From assembly GCF_021134715.1 (NCBI RefSeq), contig NC_060023.1, positions 11,780,001-11,844,000 on the forward strand: DNA of 64,000 nt, in the 5' to 3' direction. A program made the position numbers and the translations under genes. The DNA comes from Daphnia pulex (taxonomy: Eukaryota > Arthropoda > Branchiopoda > Diplostraca > Daphniidae). Under the pieces are notes generated by a model. The model made no database searches, was not told the DNA's origin, and worked only from the letters and a program-made list of their open reading frames with translations. Positions 10,882-22,477 of the stretch are shown one piece after another. The stretch's first letter is position 1. Every line of letters starts with the position of its first letter.

Positions 10882-12669
10882 TTAAACGAAACCGAACTGG
10901 ACTGGATCAGACGGGTTGATGACTCTGCTGTTGTTTCCATTTTTGTCGATTATTATGCACCGAGTCCTATTGTGGTAAAAGTCGTCGGTGGCTACATGTG
11001 AACTCTTCATACGCTTTTCTGTTTCAAGTTCATGCATCACCCACGCAACAAACCGTCGTATTTCGCAGGGAGAGGGATTACTTGACATTTTAGATGTACC
11101 GACGCTGATTTTCGTGATTGCCGTTCAGGTTTACAAATATAAAAAAAAATAAAATACGGAACATCAACATTTTTCCAACAAACCTTTCTCAGCGAAACTT
11201 GTGATCTTTAAATACTATATAAGGTGGTACCGGCTAATTGTTGAATTTGTATAAAGATGAATTTTGATGCCAGCTTTCTCTCTACAGAGGCCAGTGTAGT
11301 AAACATCTTCGAATGGCACCAAAGGAGTGGTTTGCATAGCAGCCAACATGGGAAAGATCACACTGTTGGAGAACAATACAACGGATCCTTGATAAGAAGG
11401 TGGATAACTATTCCATGGCCAATCTTCAAACGATATGCTCCATTTACCTTCTAATTTTAGAAAAATGTAACAAAATAGTTCGCGAGACATTATCAAGGAC
11501 AATAGAAATATGTGAAACTATTTTTATAGTATTTTACCTCGTTCAGGCCAGAAGTAAGGATGAGGTGACAATAAGCCAAATATACTCTGATTTGATGGAT
11601 GAAAGGTTTGAACGAAATGGACTAAATTGCGCACGTTGACGTAGACATCGTCGTCCACTTTGAGAACGAAATCCACTTTGGCGCAGTATCTGTACAGCCA
11701 GTTGAACAAGCCGGTCGTTTTCAGCGACAAGTTTTCATACGAATCACGAATGCCGATCTGAATGATGTCCTCGTAAGTCTTGGCCTCTTGCTTTATTCGA
11801 CTTTTTGTCACATCATTGTCGGCCAGTCCTAAAACGAACGCGAAACCTGCGACTCCGAGTAGACCCTCTTGGTGCACTTCTTTCAAGTGATTTTTCCAGG
11901 TTTGTCGAATTATTTTCCGGATTGAGAAATTGTCACTCGCCGATATGACAGCGACAAAAACAGTCCGACCACCGGTGATGACCTGATCCTGACACGGCGG
12001 AATGGAAATGGGATATTTGAACGAGAGGACGTCGTTGATGACGGGACCGAATTCGGGAATGAGCCGTTCCACACCTACCAAAGGAACCAATCCCAACCGG
12101 GCCACGGTGTAGCGGGTGTAGTTGTCCACTCCGGCATAATCAGTATTACGTAAATGATTTGCCAGGTAATGGAAAAACTCGCGATTCACCGTAACGTTTG
12201 CAAAAGCTTTTTCATCAAAAACATTTTTCCCGTCTTGTTTTACTCGACTTTGTTGAATTTTCTTCTCTTGGCATTTTTTGACTTCACACCTGAACAATTT
12301 CTTGGCTAGATTATGATTTCTTTGTCTAAGATAGTTAAGATAACCACTATCCAATCTATTCAGTTTTGATTGAAGATTTTTTCTCTCTAGTACTAGTCTT
12401 CCTAACGTTTCGTTCATGTTTGATTTAGTCTCAGCACATGAAGGATGACGAAATGCTTTGGCATCTTTGTACATCGTGAACATGAGATTCATTGTCATGA
12501 GGCTGAAAGGGATGATGATCAGAGATAGCAGGAAAGCAGGAAATGCAATACGGACAAATGTGGAAAAGCGAATTGTCGAAGGGAACGTCATGGTTCTAAA
12601 TAGTGGCGATGGAAAACAAATAAGAATAATCAGACAAAGTATAATAGTACCATAAATAGGAATTTCCAC
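10882..12669 (-). CDS. beta-1,3-galactosyltransferase-like, GT31 family
   Basis: Three exons on the minus strand: 11538-12669, 11231-11450 and 10882-11080, giving 516 residues from the first ATG. If the ATG at 12591 is used it gives 490; that choice leaves a single type II membrane segment (IAFPAFLLSLIIIPFSL) and seems likelier. The stem is lysine-rich and probably coiled coil. The GT31 domain follows: GPVINDVLSF, VAVISASDNFSIRKIIRQTW, GFAFVLGLADND, and the metal-binding FVLKVDDDVYVN (DDD at 339-341 from the first ATG). Exon 2 adds WPWNSYPPSYQGS and the conserved FEDVYYTGLC. The family moves galactose (or GlcNAc/GalNAc) from UDP-sugar in beta-1,3 linkage in the Golgi. Introns are phase 1 and phase 2, as in the paralogues at 22.5 and 35.1 kb. 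The exon 3 acceptor (TCAAG) lacks a pyrimidine tract and is the weakest join. Confidence 0.87.
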
Positions 12670-13329
12670 CTTTTATTATTAAATTGACGTTAAAACTCGT
12701 TATTTATAACCCACCACTCTGTAGGAGTCAAACCATGCACGTTTCCGAAACTGATCTGAATATGTAGGCAACAGAATACTATCTAATTTAGGTATACTGG
12801 TGATGTGTTGAATTTTAAGAGCGACTGCATGCTTCTCAGCACACCTTAGGAAAACGACTTCTTGCAACATTTGCCAAGAAGGCGGGATTTTATTCACAAT
12901 AATATTACTTTAGTAAAAAAAAAATGTTCCCGGGTAATTCCCGCGAAAGGCTAATAGCGATCTCATCTTTGGATGACGAGCTTGCTGCTGATATTGTTCA
13001 CCTTGAATGTTCTCGAGTGCTAATCACATTGGCCTTCAGTTCGATCTGTCGTTATTGTTGTTGTGCGGCCATAGCCTTGCTGGCTTTTTTACGGAAGCAA
13101 CAGAGTCGTTTTTTTTCATTTCGTGTCAATTGTCGTCTCCTCCTCTGGCTGAAAGATCGAAAATTCAAACGCCGTGTTTTCTGATTTGATTAGACTGTTA
13201 AAAAAGGTTTCGATAATCGAAGGTTAGAACTAAAAAGTTGGTTTTCGAATTCTGAAGGTACCGAACGTTTCATTTTTGAACGTTTTTCAAAGGTATTTTA
13301 TCTCAATTCCTATTTCAATTTTTTTTTAA

Positions 13330-13690
13330 GTTGAAACCTCTCGAGGAGAATTTTCCTGTCGTGTTATGCGTTGTGTTAAATGGGATGGTAAAACAATGCT
13401 TTTTTTGGGATTCGAGGTTGGAATCTAAATTTTTGAAGGAGGAAAGGTAGGATAAAAAGGGAAAAGCCAGCCCAACCCCATCGGTCGCCGCCGATCGATG
13501 GCCAACTGATTTAACAACAATTTTTATTGGGGTGCTGATGTATCGTGATCAGGGAATATTTAACATAAAAAACATAATTTTAATGCAAAAGAAATACAGT
13601 ATTTTACATTATTTCATGCATTTTCTCATTTCCTACTTCACCCGCGAGCACTGGAGGCATTCACATCGGTGGAGGGGGAGACGCGTCCCC
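13330..13690 (+). repeat. inverted repeat, 5' half of element
   Basis: Contains GAGGAGAATTTTCC, TGTGTTAAATGGGATGG, CCGCGAGCACTGG and GGCATTCACATCGGT. All are found as reverse complements between 14560 and 14780. Confidence 0.65.
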
Positions 13691-13949
13691 CCTTTCTCAG
13701 GGATAAATCCCACTTTTAAAATAGTTTTTAAGCAATTATATTTCACTTTTATCATTGTGTTGTCTTGACATTGGCATTGTCTTTGTCATAGTGGGCTCAT
13801 TAGTTATTTTTCCCCTTTTATTTCTAGGTTTCAAAAGGAACTCGGACATCTATTCAAAAATACTCCCAAGTCCCAACCTATTCACTGTGAGAGAATAAGC
13901 GGGTTGAATCGTGATACTACGGTCACCCTTTATATATTTTACATTAGCT

Positions 13950-14780
13950 CAACCCTTGAGAGTGAAATTCACAAATTGCCGTCTAGTCCCTGAGGGATTT
14001 AGTTCACTAAATAACCGAAGATTGAGGTCTTTATAGCAGCATAGGCTCTTCCTCCATCGGTCGACCTGAAAAGATTTATTGGGATTTTTTTCAACCAATA
14101 GGAATCGTGGAAAATGAAAATGGTCAATTATGACGATATATAATAATATTTCCAAGCAAAAACAAGTAGATTTACATTGTGACAAATGTTTTAAACATGA
14201 ACCCATGTGACATTCTTATCTATCATTTGTATTTAAAAAATTAGCCATTTTGAACATTTTTTTAAACATTTCAAACATAGATGGCACGCTAAGTAAACAC
14301 TAGTAACTAAATTGTAATAAATCAAATTGTTATAAATAATAAATGAATTGTAAGGTTCAAACGGTGGAAACCAGCTTTGGAAAGTGGAACATTTTACTAC
14401 TTTCGGCATTGGCTATGATGAGTCAGAGAAAGGGGATGGGAAAGGCTGGAAACATTCGGCAACAGAGGGATATATAGCCAGTATGTAGGCCGTGATTGTA
14501 GTAGGCCATGCTTTCATTACAGGACTTTCTGCAAATGAAACATTTCCTAAAGTTCCTCTCCTATGCAGGCTATCCTTTGACGCGTCTACCCCCTCTACCG
14601 ATGTGAATGCCCCCAGTGCTCGCGGGTGGCATTTTTCTCTTTATCTTACCTTTCCTCCTTAAAAAAATTAGATTCCAAACCTGAAATCCCCCCCCCCCCC
14701 CCAAAAAAAAAACGCGTTGTTTAACCATCCCATTTAACACAATGCTTAACACGACGGGAAAATTCTCCTCGGGATTCATA
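13950..14780 (-). repeat. fuller copy of the element split at 10.5 and 13.3 kb
   Basis: Read on the minus strand, this copy joins the 13330-13690-like part directly to the 10470-10881-like part. It therefore looks like the less disrupted version of the element. No protein is encoded that I can recognise. Confidence 0.6.
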
Positions 14781-14879
14781 ACCTTCTATTCTCAAGTTTT
14801 AGAAGCAACATTTTGATAATATTTTTTGGAGGAATTTACATGTTAATACGGTATTAACATGTAATATTAACATGTCATC

Positions 14880-15807
14880 AGGCAAGAGCCTGATGATGAC
14901 ATGGAGGCCAGGATGGGTCCCAGGTGGGTCATTCTCCTCTGGTAGAGGGCGATGTCGGCCCCATGTTCCCTGAGCATGTGCCACACCGCCATACTCAACA
15001 GGATGAATTGGGGTCGTCTCCTTGGATCGGACGCTGCCGTTTCGCGTATGTGGCGCAGGGTGTTGATCAAGTCGTCGTTGACGAGCGGTCGCCATTTGAA
15101 GGAGACGCGCAGTCTGAGGATGCGGCTGGTCATTTCAATGTCGCCGTGATATTTGGCCGGAATGCGCCGGAATGGGACTGGGCACCGTCACCCGGTCGTT
15201 GTTTGGAATGATCTAGTATATATCCAGTTGCAAACAATCAATATCTCATCAATAACAGAAAAGGCAAAGGATCCAACAGCATCAGCATTGAAATAATAAT
15301 CTAATCAGCACCTTGACAAAGTTAAAAAACTGTTGGCGAATTCTGGAGTCGCCCACAAAGACGAAAAGCAATTCGTCCGTCATCAGTGGGTTGCTACTGC
15401 TGATGTTGGTGGTGGCGACTTGCTGGAACAGGTGAAAACAGAGCGTGGAAACAGGTGGCGATGGGCTGGGCCGTGTAGCGCATGAGGCGGCAGATCGTTC
15501 CGTCGTTACAACTCTTAAGCAGCGAGAGGCGACTGATGACGTCACCCTCGCCTACCCCTTCGTAGGACCGTACATTCAACAGATTGCCTACGCAGAGAGG
15601 TGGCTGTTCCAGCATCTCCAGCAGCAGTTGGTTTCCCAAAAGTGGATGGCCCGCCTGCAGACTAATAGTGTTGACTGGTGCTGCTGCAATTTTCACTAGC
15701 AGAAGCAAAAACAGCAGCAGCAGGAAACAAAACAACGGGATTCTTCTTATTCTTCTACGCCTATTGCCAACAGTCCACGATGTCCTCGAGTGCCGTTCCG
15801 TTTGCAT
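14880..15807 (-). pseudogene. broken CASD1-like PC-esterase
   Basis: Close paralogue of the intact minus-strand gene at 39201-40499. The start (ATG at 15807, MQTER), membrane segment (LFCFLLLLFLLLLVKI), GHPLLGNQLLLEMLEQPPLC block and catalytic GDSRIRQQFFNFV are all present. Three lesions kill it. A small insertion near 15430 shifts the frame between CFHALF and the QQVATTNISSS block. A roughly 10-base insertion near 15165 in exon 2 breaks the frame after PIPAH. Finally, the coding region is cut at about 14880 after MSSSGSC, so the C-terminal DxxH motif is missing. The shared sequence extends upstream to about 16015, so the promoter was copied too. Confidence 0.85.
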
Positions 15808-16015
15808 CTCTTCTATCAAATAATTGGATTTCAATTGCTGTACCTTTTGATCGCGGGACGACGGCCGGTGCCGCCTCGTTCCACAATCGGTCAGTGTTGC
15901 AACTCGCCTGATGCTGGTTTTATTGAATCGGTAGCGCCCACCGTCAGTCGTCAGCACCGTCGACTCCAACCGCCAATAAACAGCTGTTTCGTTTCGAATG
16001 AAATTCCGGGGAACT

Positions 16016-16420
16016 TCGGTCTAGCGTAAAGTCGGACTGTTTTGCTATTCGCTTTCCTGTAGCTTAATAGCACGATCTGCCCATAATGGATTTTATCGTG
16101 GGAAATCTGCCCTGCCTGTCAGTAGATTTCTTGAAACTTGAAGATTTCGTCATCACGGCGATGCTATAGACATCTGGTGGTGATGCAAATCTGATTGCTG
16201 CGTCATCAAAGATTGCGTCATCACGGCGATGCTATAGACATCTGGTGGTGATTTGCAATTGACCAATCACAGCGCGTTTGCATTGTGACATGAATAAGCT
16301 CCTCCCCCAAAATGTTCATGACATGAATAAGCTCCTTCCCCCAAAATGTTCGTGACAGACACAGGCTCCTCCCACAAAAGCTTGTTCTTTTATTATATAT
16401 GGATTATTAATGGGCTTGCG
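16016..16420. repeat. repeat-rich block, inverted partner at about 21320-21510
   Basis: Holds two direct copies of a unit containing CGTCATCACGGCGATGCTAT and CATCTGGTGGTGAT (near 16145 and 16210). It also holds three copies of a unit with GACATGAATAAGCTCCT or close variants (16290-16375). The outer parts (GGTCTAGCGTAAAGTCGGAC and AAGCTTGTTCTTTTATTATA) recur as reverse complements at 21320-21510. The pair therefore encloses about 5 kb. Confidence 0.65.
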
Positions 16421-16899
16421 CGTTGTTGAATAATCAAAATGATTGTAAATTTCAATTGAAAATAAAAGTTTCGTTTCACTTTATGATTTGCCTGATGTAT
16501 GAATAAAAATCCTTTTCAAGCCAAAGCCTTAATATTAAAATTGTTCGCTCGCCGGCAGGGAAATCCCCACTTTGACGCGGTCAAGTGGGCCATGGTTATT
16601 AAAAACTCGTTCACATTTTTTTTACTCAAATATGAAATAAACGAACAAAACCAGATCCGCACATCGATTGAAAACACTCCATGGGGTATAAATGTACATC
16701 CCTTTGGGCCGTGATGGGCGTTTTCTTGTTCTGTAAAATAATATAGAATGTGAAAAAAGAGGGTTGATTGGTTTTTGATTAGGTTTTAATCACATAAGCA
16801 ATATTGCCGTAAGTGAATCCGTGGTCGCTGGGTTATTTCGTTTCCGTACCACAGTCCGCAGGCTAGTCTCTATATACAAAGTCATTATGAATACTGTTG

Positions 16900-17345
16900 T
16901 AGGTTTTCCGATGAAGCCAACGAAAATAGATATATAATAGCCAACGGCAAATGCATAGCCTCTCTGTTGAATCGAGTTGAATGCCCTTCATTATATTTAC
17001 AGAGCTCCCTTCACATACGCCGTACAGCATCAATTACGTTTTCTCAGTTACAATGTTGCTCAACACGTGCTGACGGTGCGAATCACCTGCGTGTGTTGAA
17101 CAGCACTTTCAATTTATCGTGCGTTGTAGTTCAAGCCTTGAAAGTCTGGAGGTCAATGCATCTAAAATGGCATATTATTGGCTACGTGTATGTCCATTCC
17201 ATATAGAGGTCTGTTGCACAGCAAGTGCCGTAAAGGTAAAAAATGACGAGACGTATTTTTTTTCTTTGCTGGAAACTAAAAGGGAATTCCCCCCTTGAAG
17301 CTGCTGGTTGATTTTCAACTCGTACCTAATCCGTTTCTTCGCCCC
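16900..17345 (+). repeat. dispersed repeat (second copy about 30530-30910)
   Basis: Both copies share, in order, TTTTCCGATGAAGCCAA or its variant, GTTGAATGCCCTT, AGCATCAATTACGTTT, GAACAGCACTTTCA and GCCTTGAAAGTCTGGA, ending near TTTCTTTGCTGGAAACTAAA. Identity is moderate, so the insertions look old. Confidence 0.65.
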
Positions 17346-17849
17346 TCAGATATACACATCTCTATTATACATTGTTGCGGTTAAAGTCTATTTTAGCAAC
17401 CCACTTTTTACTTTACTCTCTACTTAAATTTTGTCTACTTTCGGCTACTTTTTCGGTAGCAAAATAGCCATAATACTTTTGGTAGGGCTTTTTACCTTGT
17501 GGACGTAACGTCTACCATTGCAATAAAGTCGCGAAAAGGTAGTCAGCAAAAGTAGAGTATCTACTATTGGTCTACCATTTAAAAAATTCCCCAGGGTAAA
17601 AAGAAAGTGCCAATTCACTATGACTGGTTACTTGACATCATTTTGCATCATCGTGTGTGGTCACCAGTTTAAGACAACTAAAAACATGAGGGTGGTAATA
17701 CTTTATGCATATTTCAATCTGCTGACTATAGTTTTTTCTTCTTGTAATTGTTACTTGTTGTACTTGTTGCGTTGCTTCACATAATTTGCATTATTACTGT
17801 TGGTCTGTAGACTACGATACCTTTACACATGGAGAGCTCCCCTACATGT
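17346..17849. other. intergenic, no gene seen
   Basis: AT-rich sequence between a dispersed repeat and a MITE-like element. I see nothing supportable in it. Confidence 0.4.
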
Positions 17850-18533
17850 AGGGGGAGAGGGGGGCTAGTTGGCAGGTGCTTTTTTCCTGAATTTTTCTGA
17901 AATTTTTTAGTACACTACTGGTAAAATGAATGAATGAATCCGATTCAGATTTCAATTCTCTATGACTTGATCGTATTTGTTTACAATGTTCATTACACGA
18001 AATTGTGAAATCGAGAAAAACTACAAAAAAAAGTTTGTCAACTTGCCCCACCTGACGATTCTCCATTGCTCCAAAATTTCTAGTTCGAATTTTGAAAACT
18101 TGCAACTCAGCATCTGGTGAGAAATCTGTATGACAACATGCCCCTCAAAATTTCTGACAACTTACCCCACAGGGTGCTTTTCGAACAAATAAATCGATAA
18201 CTAAATAACTTTTTAATGTAGAAATGTCGGGTTTCTTTTGAAAGTAAGACAAACATTAATTCTTTTTTGCTAATGGGATTTCTGACACTCTTAATTTTTT
18301 TTATACTAAGAGAAAAATAAAAATTGCTGAGAGGCAAAAAAAAACTTGTCGTTTTTTTTTCTTTTTGCTATAACTCCTGTTGGGGAAGTCTTATACTTTT
18401 GAAATTTTGTATGAGCAATCTGGGTGATGTCTTTCATATTTGGTGTAAAAGGCTTGATTTTTTTTGGTCTGTAAGGGGTCTAAATAGCAAAATGCTAACT
18501 TACCCCACCTGCCAACTAGCCCCCTTCTCCCTT
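17850..18533. mobile_element. MITE-like element with about 28-bp terminal inverted repeats
   Basis: The left end AGGGGGAGAGGGGGGCTAG, followed by TTGGCAGGTG, pairs with the right end CACCTGCCAAC plus TAGCCCCCTTCTCCCTTA. Related GGCAAGTTGTCA-like and ACTTACCCCAC words recur inside. There is no recognisable protein. Size is about 680 bp. Confidence 0.65.
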
Positions 18534-18844
18534 AAGAGATGATACATTAAATATCTTTATCTGCTGTATATTAATTTATTATTTATTTCAGTTATTTAAC
18601 AATTTTTTTGCCATTACTTAACTGTTACTACAGTGGATGACTCATTTGCATTATTATTGGTGGTCACTATACTACAACTGAACACATATTCAGTGATAAT
18701 ATTTAAAATATTCGAGTTTCTATTGATTAATTTATTATTCGCATTATGCCAGTCATCTGTCTTTACTTCAAATTTCTTGTCCATCATAATATTTTTTTAT
18801 CGTTCGTTTGTTACAAAGGTCAATACAAATCAGTTGTTACCATT

Positions 18845-19435
18845 CACAGAGGTTCTATTTCGGCTTATTCAGTTTAGGGTGTGACGTGAATATTTCCATG
18901 TGATTGTTTTAAAAGTCTTATCAGGTGCTTGACAAAGTGATGGGTATTCAATCGGTTCCGCGTGGTCCCGCCTAAAATTCCGTGGCGAATATCACTGAAA
19001 AAATGTAACGACAGACCCGACGGCTTGTCCTCATCTGCTGGAGGAGAATGACGACAGCCCATTGGTTTCTCCTTTATGTTTTGGCAATCATCTACTTTGT
19101 CTCTGTTTGTATCGTCACCTTTAATGTTTTAGTGGTAAGTGGAAATAAATTAATGGTAAGTAAATCAAAACCTCCATCAGCTTGATTTTCTTGATACTGG
19201 CAGCCAAAAACAAGGAATACGGAGCGATTCAAATGCCATCCATTTTGCACAGCGAAATTCCTGGCGAACACTAGCCAATTAGGTGAATCGGCCAAAAAAC
19301 AATGTCATTATCAACGAAATAACAAAGATTTTTCACTGTTCTAGATGATTCTAGAGATTCTATTTAGGAATTCCTATTTCAGCTCGAAGAATTTCGAACT
19401 CGGATTGGGACACAAGGCGTTCAAAGACGCCTGAT
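18845..19435 (+). pseudogene. fucosyltransferase relic (5' part)
   Basis: Diverged copy, in the opposite orientation, of the 5' part of the fucosyltransferase genes at 45.1-46.5 and 60.9-62.3 kb. It keeps RRMTTAHWFLLYVLAIIYFV (start and membrane segment), a GTAAGT donor after the codon for VLV, the region around GAGCGATTCAAATGCCATCC, and NSYFSSKNFELGLGHKAFKD. Stops and frameshifts interrupt it and the catalytic domain is gone. The match extends upstream into the shared promoter (TTCGGCTTATTCAGTTT). The donor supports an intron at the same place in the intact gene. Confidence 0.75.
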
Positions 19436-19839
19436 GTGAAACCAGGCGCCCCACCTCTTTTTTATGATGTAGAATTTTTTGATACGGCATCCTTGCATTC
19501 ACTAATTTCTATACAATCAGACGTGCCCACATTTTTTCTGTGTTTTTCTAGAAAACAATTGTCAAATGTTATTATTTGTGAGATTGTTTTTACGTGATGG
19601 TTGAAGGCAGTGATAATGTTCCCGTTACTGAACAACAACAAGATGTGAAAATAATTTGGTGTGGAAAAAGAAATAAATAAAAAAAAATTGATGATGAAGC
19701 CAACTGATTTTTCTTAAGTAATTTTCCCTCTTTACTAAATAATTTCATTTATTCGCCTTGTTTATGGTTACTTCTTTCATTACAGCACTGGTCAGAGGAA
19801 AAAATAAAGACATTGAGACAGGAACAGGTAGCGAATGAG

Positions 19840-20905
19840 ATGAAACGATGGCGTCGTCAATCGACTGCCATTGAATCTGAGCATCACCTTTACATTTAAA
19901 AATTACTTTTCATCCGGACTGAAAGAGACCTGTAGTAACAACAAGTGAAATCTGGAATTGAACAGATTGAACAGGAGGATCATCAAACCCTAGTGGCACT
20001 TTTCCTCCCTTGGACGTCCATGGCACGTCTGTACATCCCAGCCATATCTACATCCAAATTGAAAATTTCTGATGGAGACAAGACAGCCATAGGATGTCTA
20101 GCAATGATAGCCTAAAGATGTCCTTTTTTTGTCCTTGTTACCTCCAGGAGACATCCGTTAGGTCATCGTTTTTATTATAATTTTTTAATTATTATTTTAT
20201 TTTATTTATTTTATTTTATTTTTTTTATTTTTATTTTTTTCCCTCATCACCGAACATCATTATCAACACCCAGCGTGTCACAGCGAGTCTCGTTAACACA
20301 CAGAGGTCGCAAACACTAAGCAGCCTATAGGTTTTCATATAACAAATTTCTATCAGTCTATGGTCTAATGGTTAGAGTACTCGACTGGTAATCTTAAGGA
20401 ACTGGTAATCTTAAGGACGATGGTTCAAACCCAGAGTCAGACAAAAGTATTTCATCAAAAATAAAATAAGATACGTATGATGAAAGACTATGGTGATGTT
20501 GTGAGTACATCTCTAATAGTGTACCATGTATAAAAGCATATGTGTACATGAAAATCTTTAATCTTTGCGTGATTATCGTAATATGATATCCATAGGACAT
20601 CCTATGGATGACCACAGGATGTACTTTAGATCAGCCACAGATAACCTCGAGACTTGGCATGGAACGGTAATTAAGATGTCCAAAACACATCCAAAGTACA
20701 TCATTTGGGCTCAAACTAAGACCATGGGTGGATATCCACAGGCCATCGTGTGCCACTAGGGAAGGCGAAAATGTTGTTTCCCTCAACTTTGACGAAGTAA
20801 TAATTGCAAAGTGATTGCGAAGGTCCAATCCCTTTAGGCAAGACTGGAGGCTCACCAATTGAAACAGTGGCATTGATCTACACTGCATTATATATTCTGT
20901 AAAAT
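19840..20905 (-). pseudogene. relic of core-1 GalT-like 5' region, split by a mobile element
   Basis: The pieces 19840-19987 and 20762-20905 together match the reverse complement of about 46985-47310. That region is the upstream and first-exon segment of the core-1 galactosyltransferase-like gene. Landmarks are ATGAAACGATGGCG, TTACTTTTCATCCGGACTGA, CAGGAGGATCATCAA, and GGCTCACCAATTGAAACAGT opposite its counterpart near 47020. A mobile element (19988-20761) sits between the two pieces. The order relative to the fucosyltransferase relic differs from the intact locus, so the block was rearranged. Confidence 0.6.
19988..20761. mobile_element. MITE, TIR CCCTAGTGGCAC, inserted in a gene relic
   Basis: The ends CCCTAGTGGCAC and GTGCCACTAGGG are 12-bp inverted repeats. 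Comparison with the homologous uninterrupted sequence near 47110 (reverse complement ATCATCAAGGGCGAAA) shows the insertion point, with probable two-base target duplication AA. Inside are a T-rich tract (20180-20245) and a tRNA-like segment (20356-20440) with an A box TGGTCTAATGG and B box GGTTCAAACCC. The same terminal signature (CCCTAGTAG) occurs in the element at 31740-32774. Confidence 0.75.
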
Positions 20906-22477
20906 TCAACAGCAGCGATAAACTATACTTAATTTGGGATATTTGAGTAGACTACTGTATTAATAAGTAGTTTCGAAAAAATAGGATTTATCGTACTTAA
21001 ATCGGAAATTGCCTATTTGCGTTTTTGAAAATAAAAAGTAGTTAAAAAATTTAGTACTTTGCAAAATAAGTACTTTAGAAATGCCTATTTATATTTCGTC
21101 AACTACTTTATTTGACCTGTTTCAGTAGTTTTAAACTACTGAAAAACTAAATAGGTTTGAAAATGCCGGAAAATGAAAAAAAAAGTAGTTTTATGACAAA
21201 TAAGTATGGTTTTTGCCAATAAAGTAGTTCCTTTACCAAATAACTTTTTTAAATTTTTAAATCTCAAATCAGTCCAAAATTGGCCATTAAAGTTTGTTAA
21301 TTGAAATATAAGCATTTATCCATATATAATAAAAGAACAAGCTTTTGGGGGAGGACCTTATTCATGTCACAAGGGGGAGGAGCTTATCCATGTCACAATA
21401 CGAACACGCTATGATTGGTGAGTCGAGTCGCTGCCCAAACAGAAAACAGCTACAGAAAAGGGAATAGCAGAAGAGTCCGACTTTGGCGACTTTACGCTAG
21501 ACCAAAGTACCCCAGACCGGGGCTCAAGTTACTCGTAAGGACATAAATTAACAATTTTATGAAAATAAGAACTTGAGACAGGATTTCCAAACCATATGAA
21601 AATAAATGACAGCGAAAATCTAAAAATAGAAATTTCAGGCGACAGATGCAGAGTAAAGTTTAAGTGACAGTTTTTACCATATAATACAGCGTCAGTCATA
21701 TAAGTCACATGTTTGTTAGGAAAAACACCTCGTTTAAGCTGTATTCTGAAATTTCAAATTTTTGGGAACATTGACAATTTTTAAAGATATTCCCATTTCA
21801 ACAAATTTGATAAAATAATTGAGTGAAATATCGATGCCTTTAGTATAACATATTAATTTCTAATGTAAAATTGCTATAAGACATTGATATAGTAGGAAAT
21901 GGTTACTTAATTTAATCATTTGTTGTATGGGGAAATGGAAATAATGACGGAGTCCAAAAAACCAAATCAATCTTTATTATAGCTAACAATTTCATATGAT
22001 TATATCAATCGGTTCGTGAAGTGTGCATGGCGTCGGTTGTGACGGTCCCGAAAGGTCGTTCCTATCCTACTGTCTAGCCTACTGAAAAAACGTAAGTTGT
22101 TTAGTAAGTTCATAAGTAGTCTACGTTGGTCACGGAATATCAGCAAATTTAACTAAGAAAAAAAATTAATAACTAGACAAATTAAATAAGTATGAACGTC
22201 TCCCGATTAATTAGTTAGAAATAAGTAGTCTGCCAGTGCTCAGTGGATTTAATGTGGGGGTTTCCTCCTGGAGCTGTGATAAGAATTGATCCGAAATATT
22301 TCGTTCGTTCTGCCGACGAGTCTAATAATTGGCGCTAGTTGAGACGAATCGCTGCACTGCCACACACGGCAGCAGCAGCCATTGCTTAGAGCCTTTGTGA
22401 TTTCGATGCCAGTGGAAATTTCCGCGTCGTCAGTCCAATATTATTAGAACTGCGGCTGCCATCTCGAGAATCAGAGG
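20906..22477. other. intergenic, no gene seen
   Basis: A 21000-21250 stretch is rich in AAGTAGTTT-like words, perhaps an old tandem array. About 21320-21510 is the inverted partner of 16016-16420. The remainder up to the GT31 gene shows no supportable feature; the region 22280-22477 is the likely promoter and 5' leader. Confidence 0.45.

Larger units (their letters stand above)
12670..14879. other. intergenic filled by inverted repeat copies
   Basis: About 12670-13330 shows nothing recognisable. About 13330-13690 and 13950-14780 are inverted copies of parts of one element (see the repeat entries). Nearby are C and A homopolymer runs near 14688-14712. No gene is supported. Confidence 0.5.

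Noticed and set aside
20356..20440. Functional tRNA gene
   Set aside because: A and B boxes are present but the cloverleaf cannot be completed, a 19-base segment is duplicated, and it is inside a MITE.
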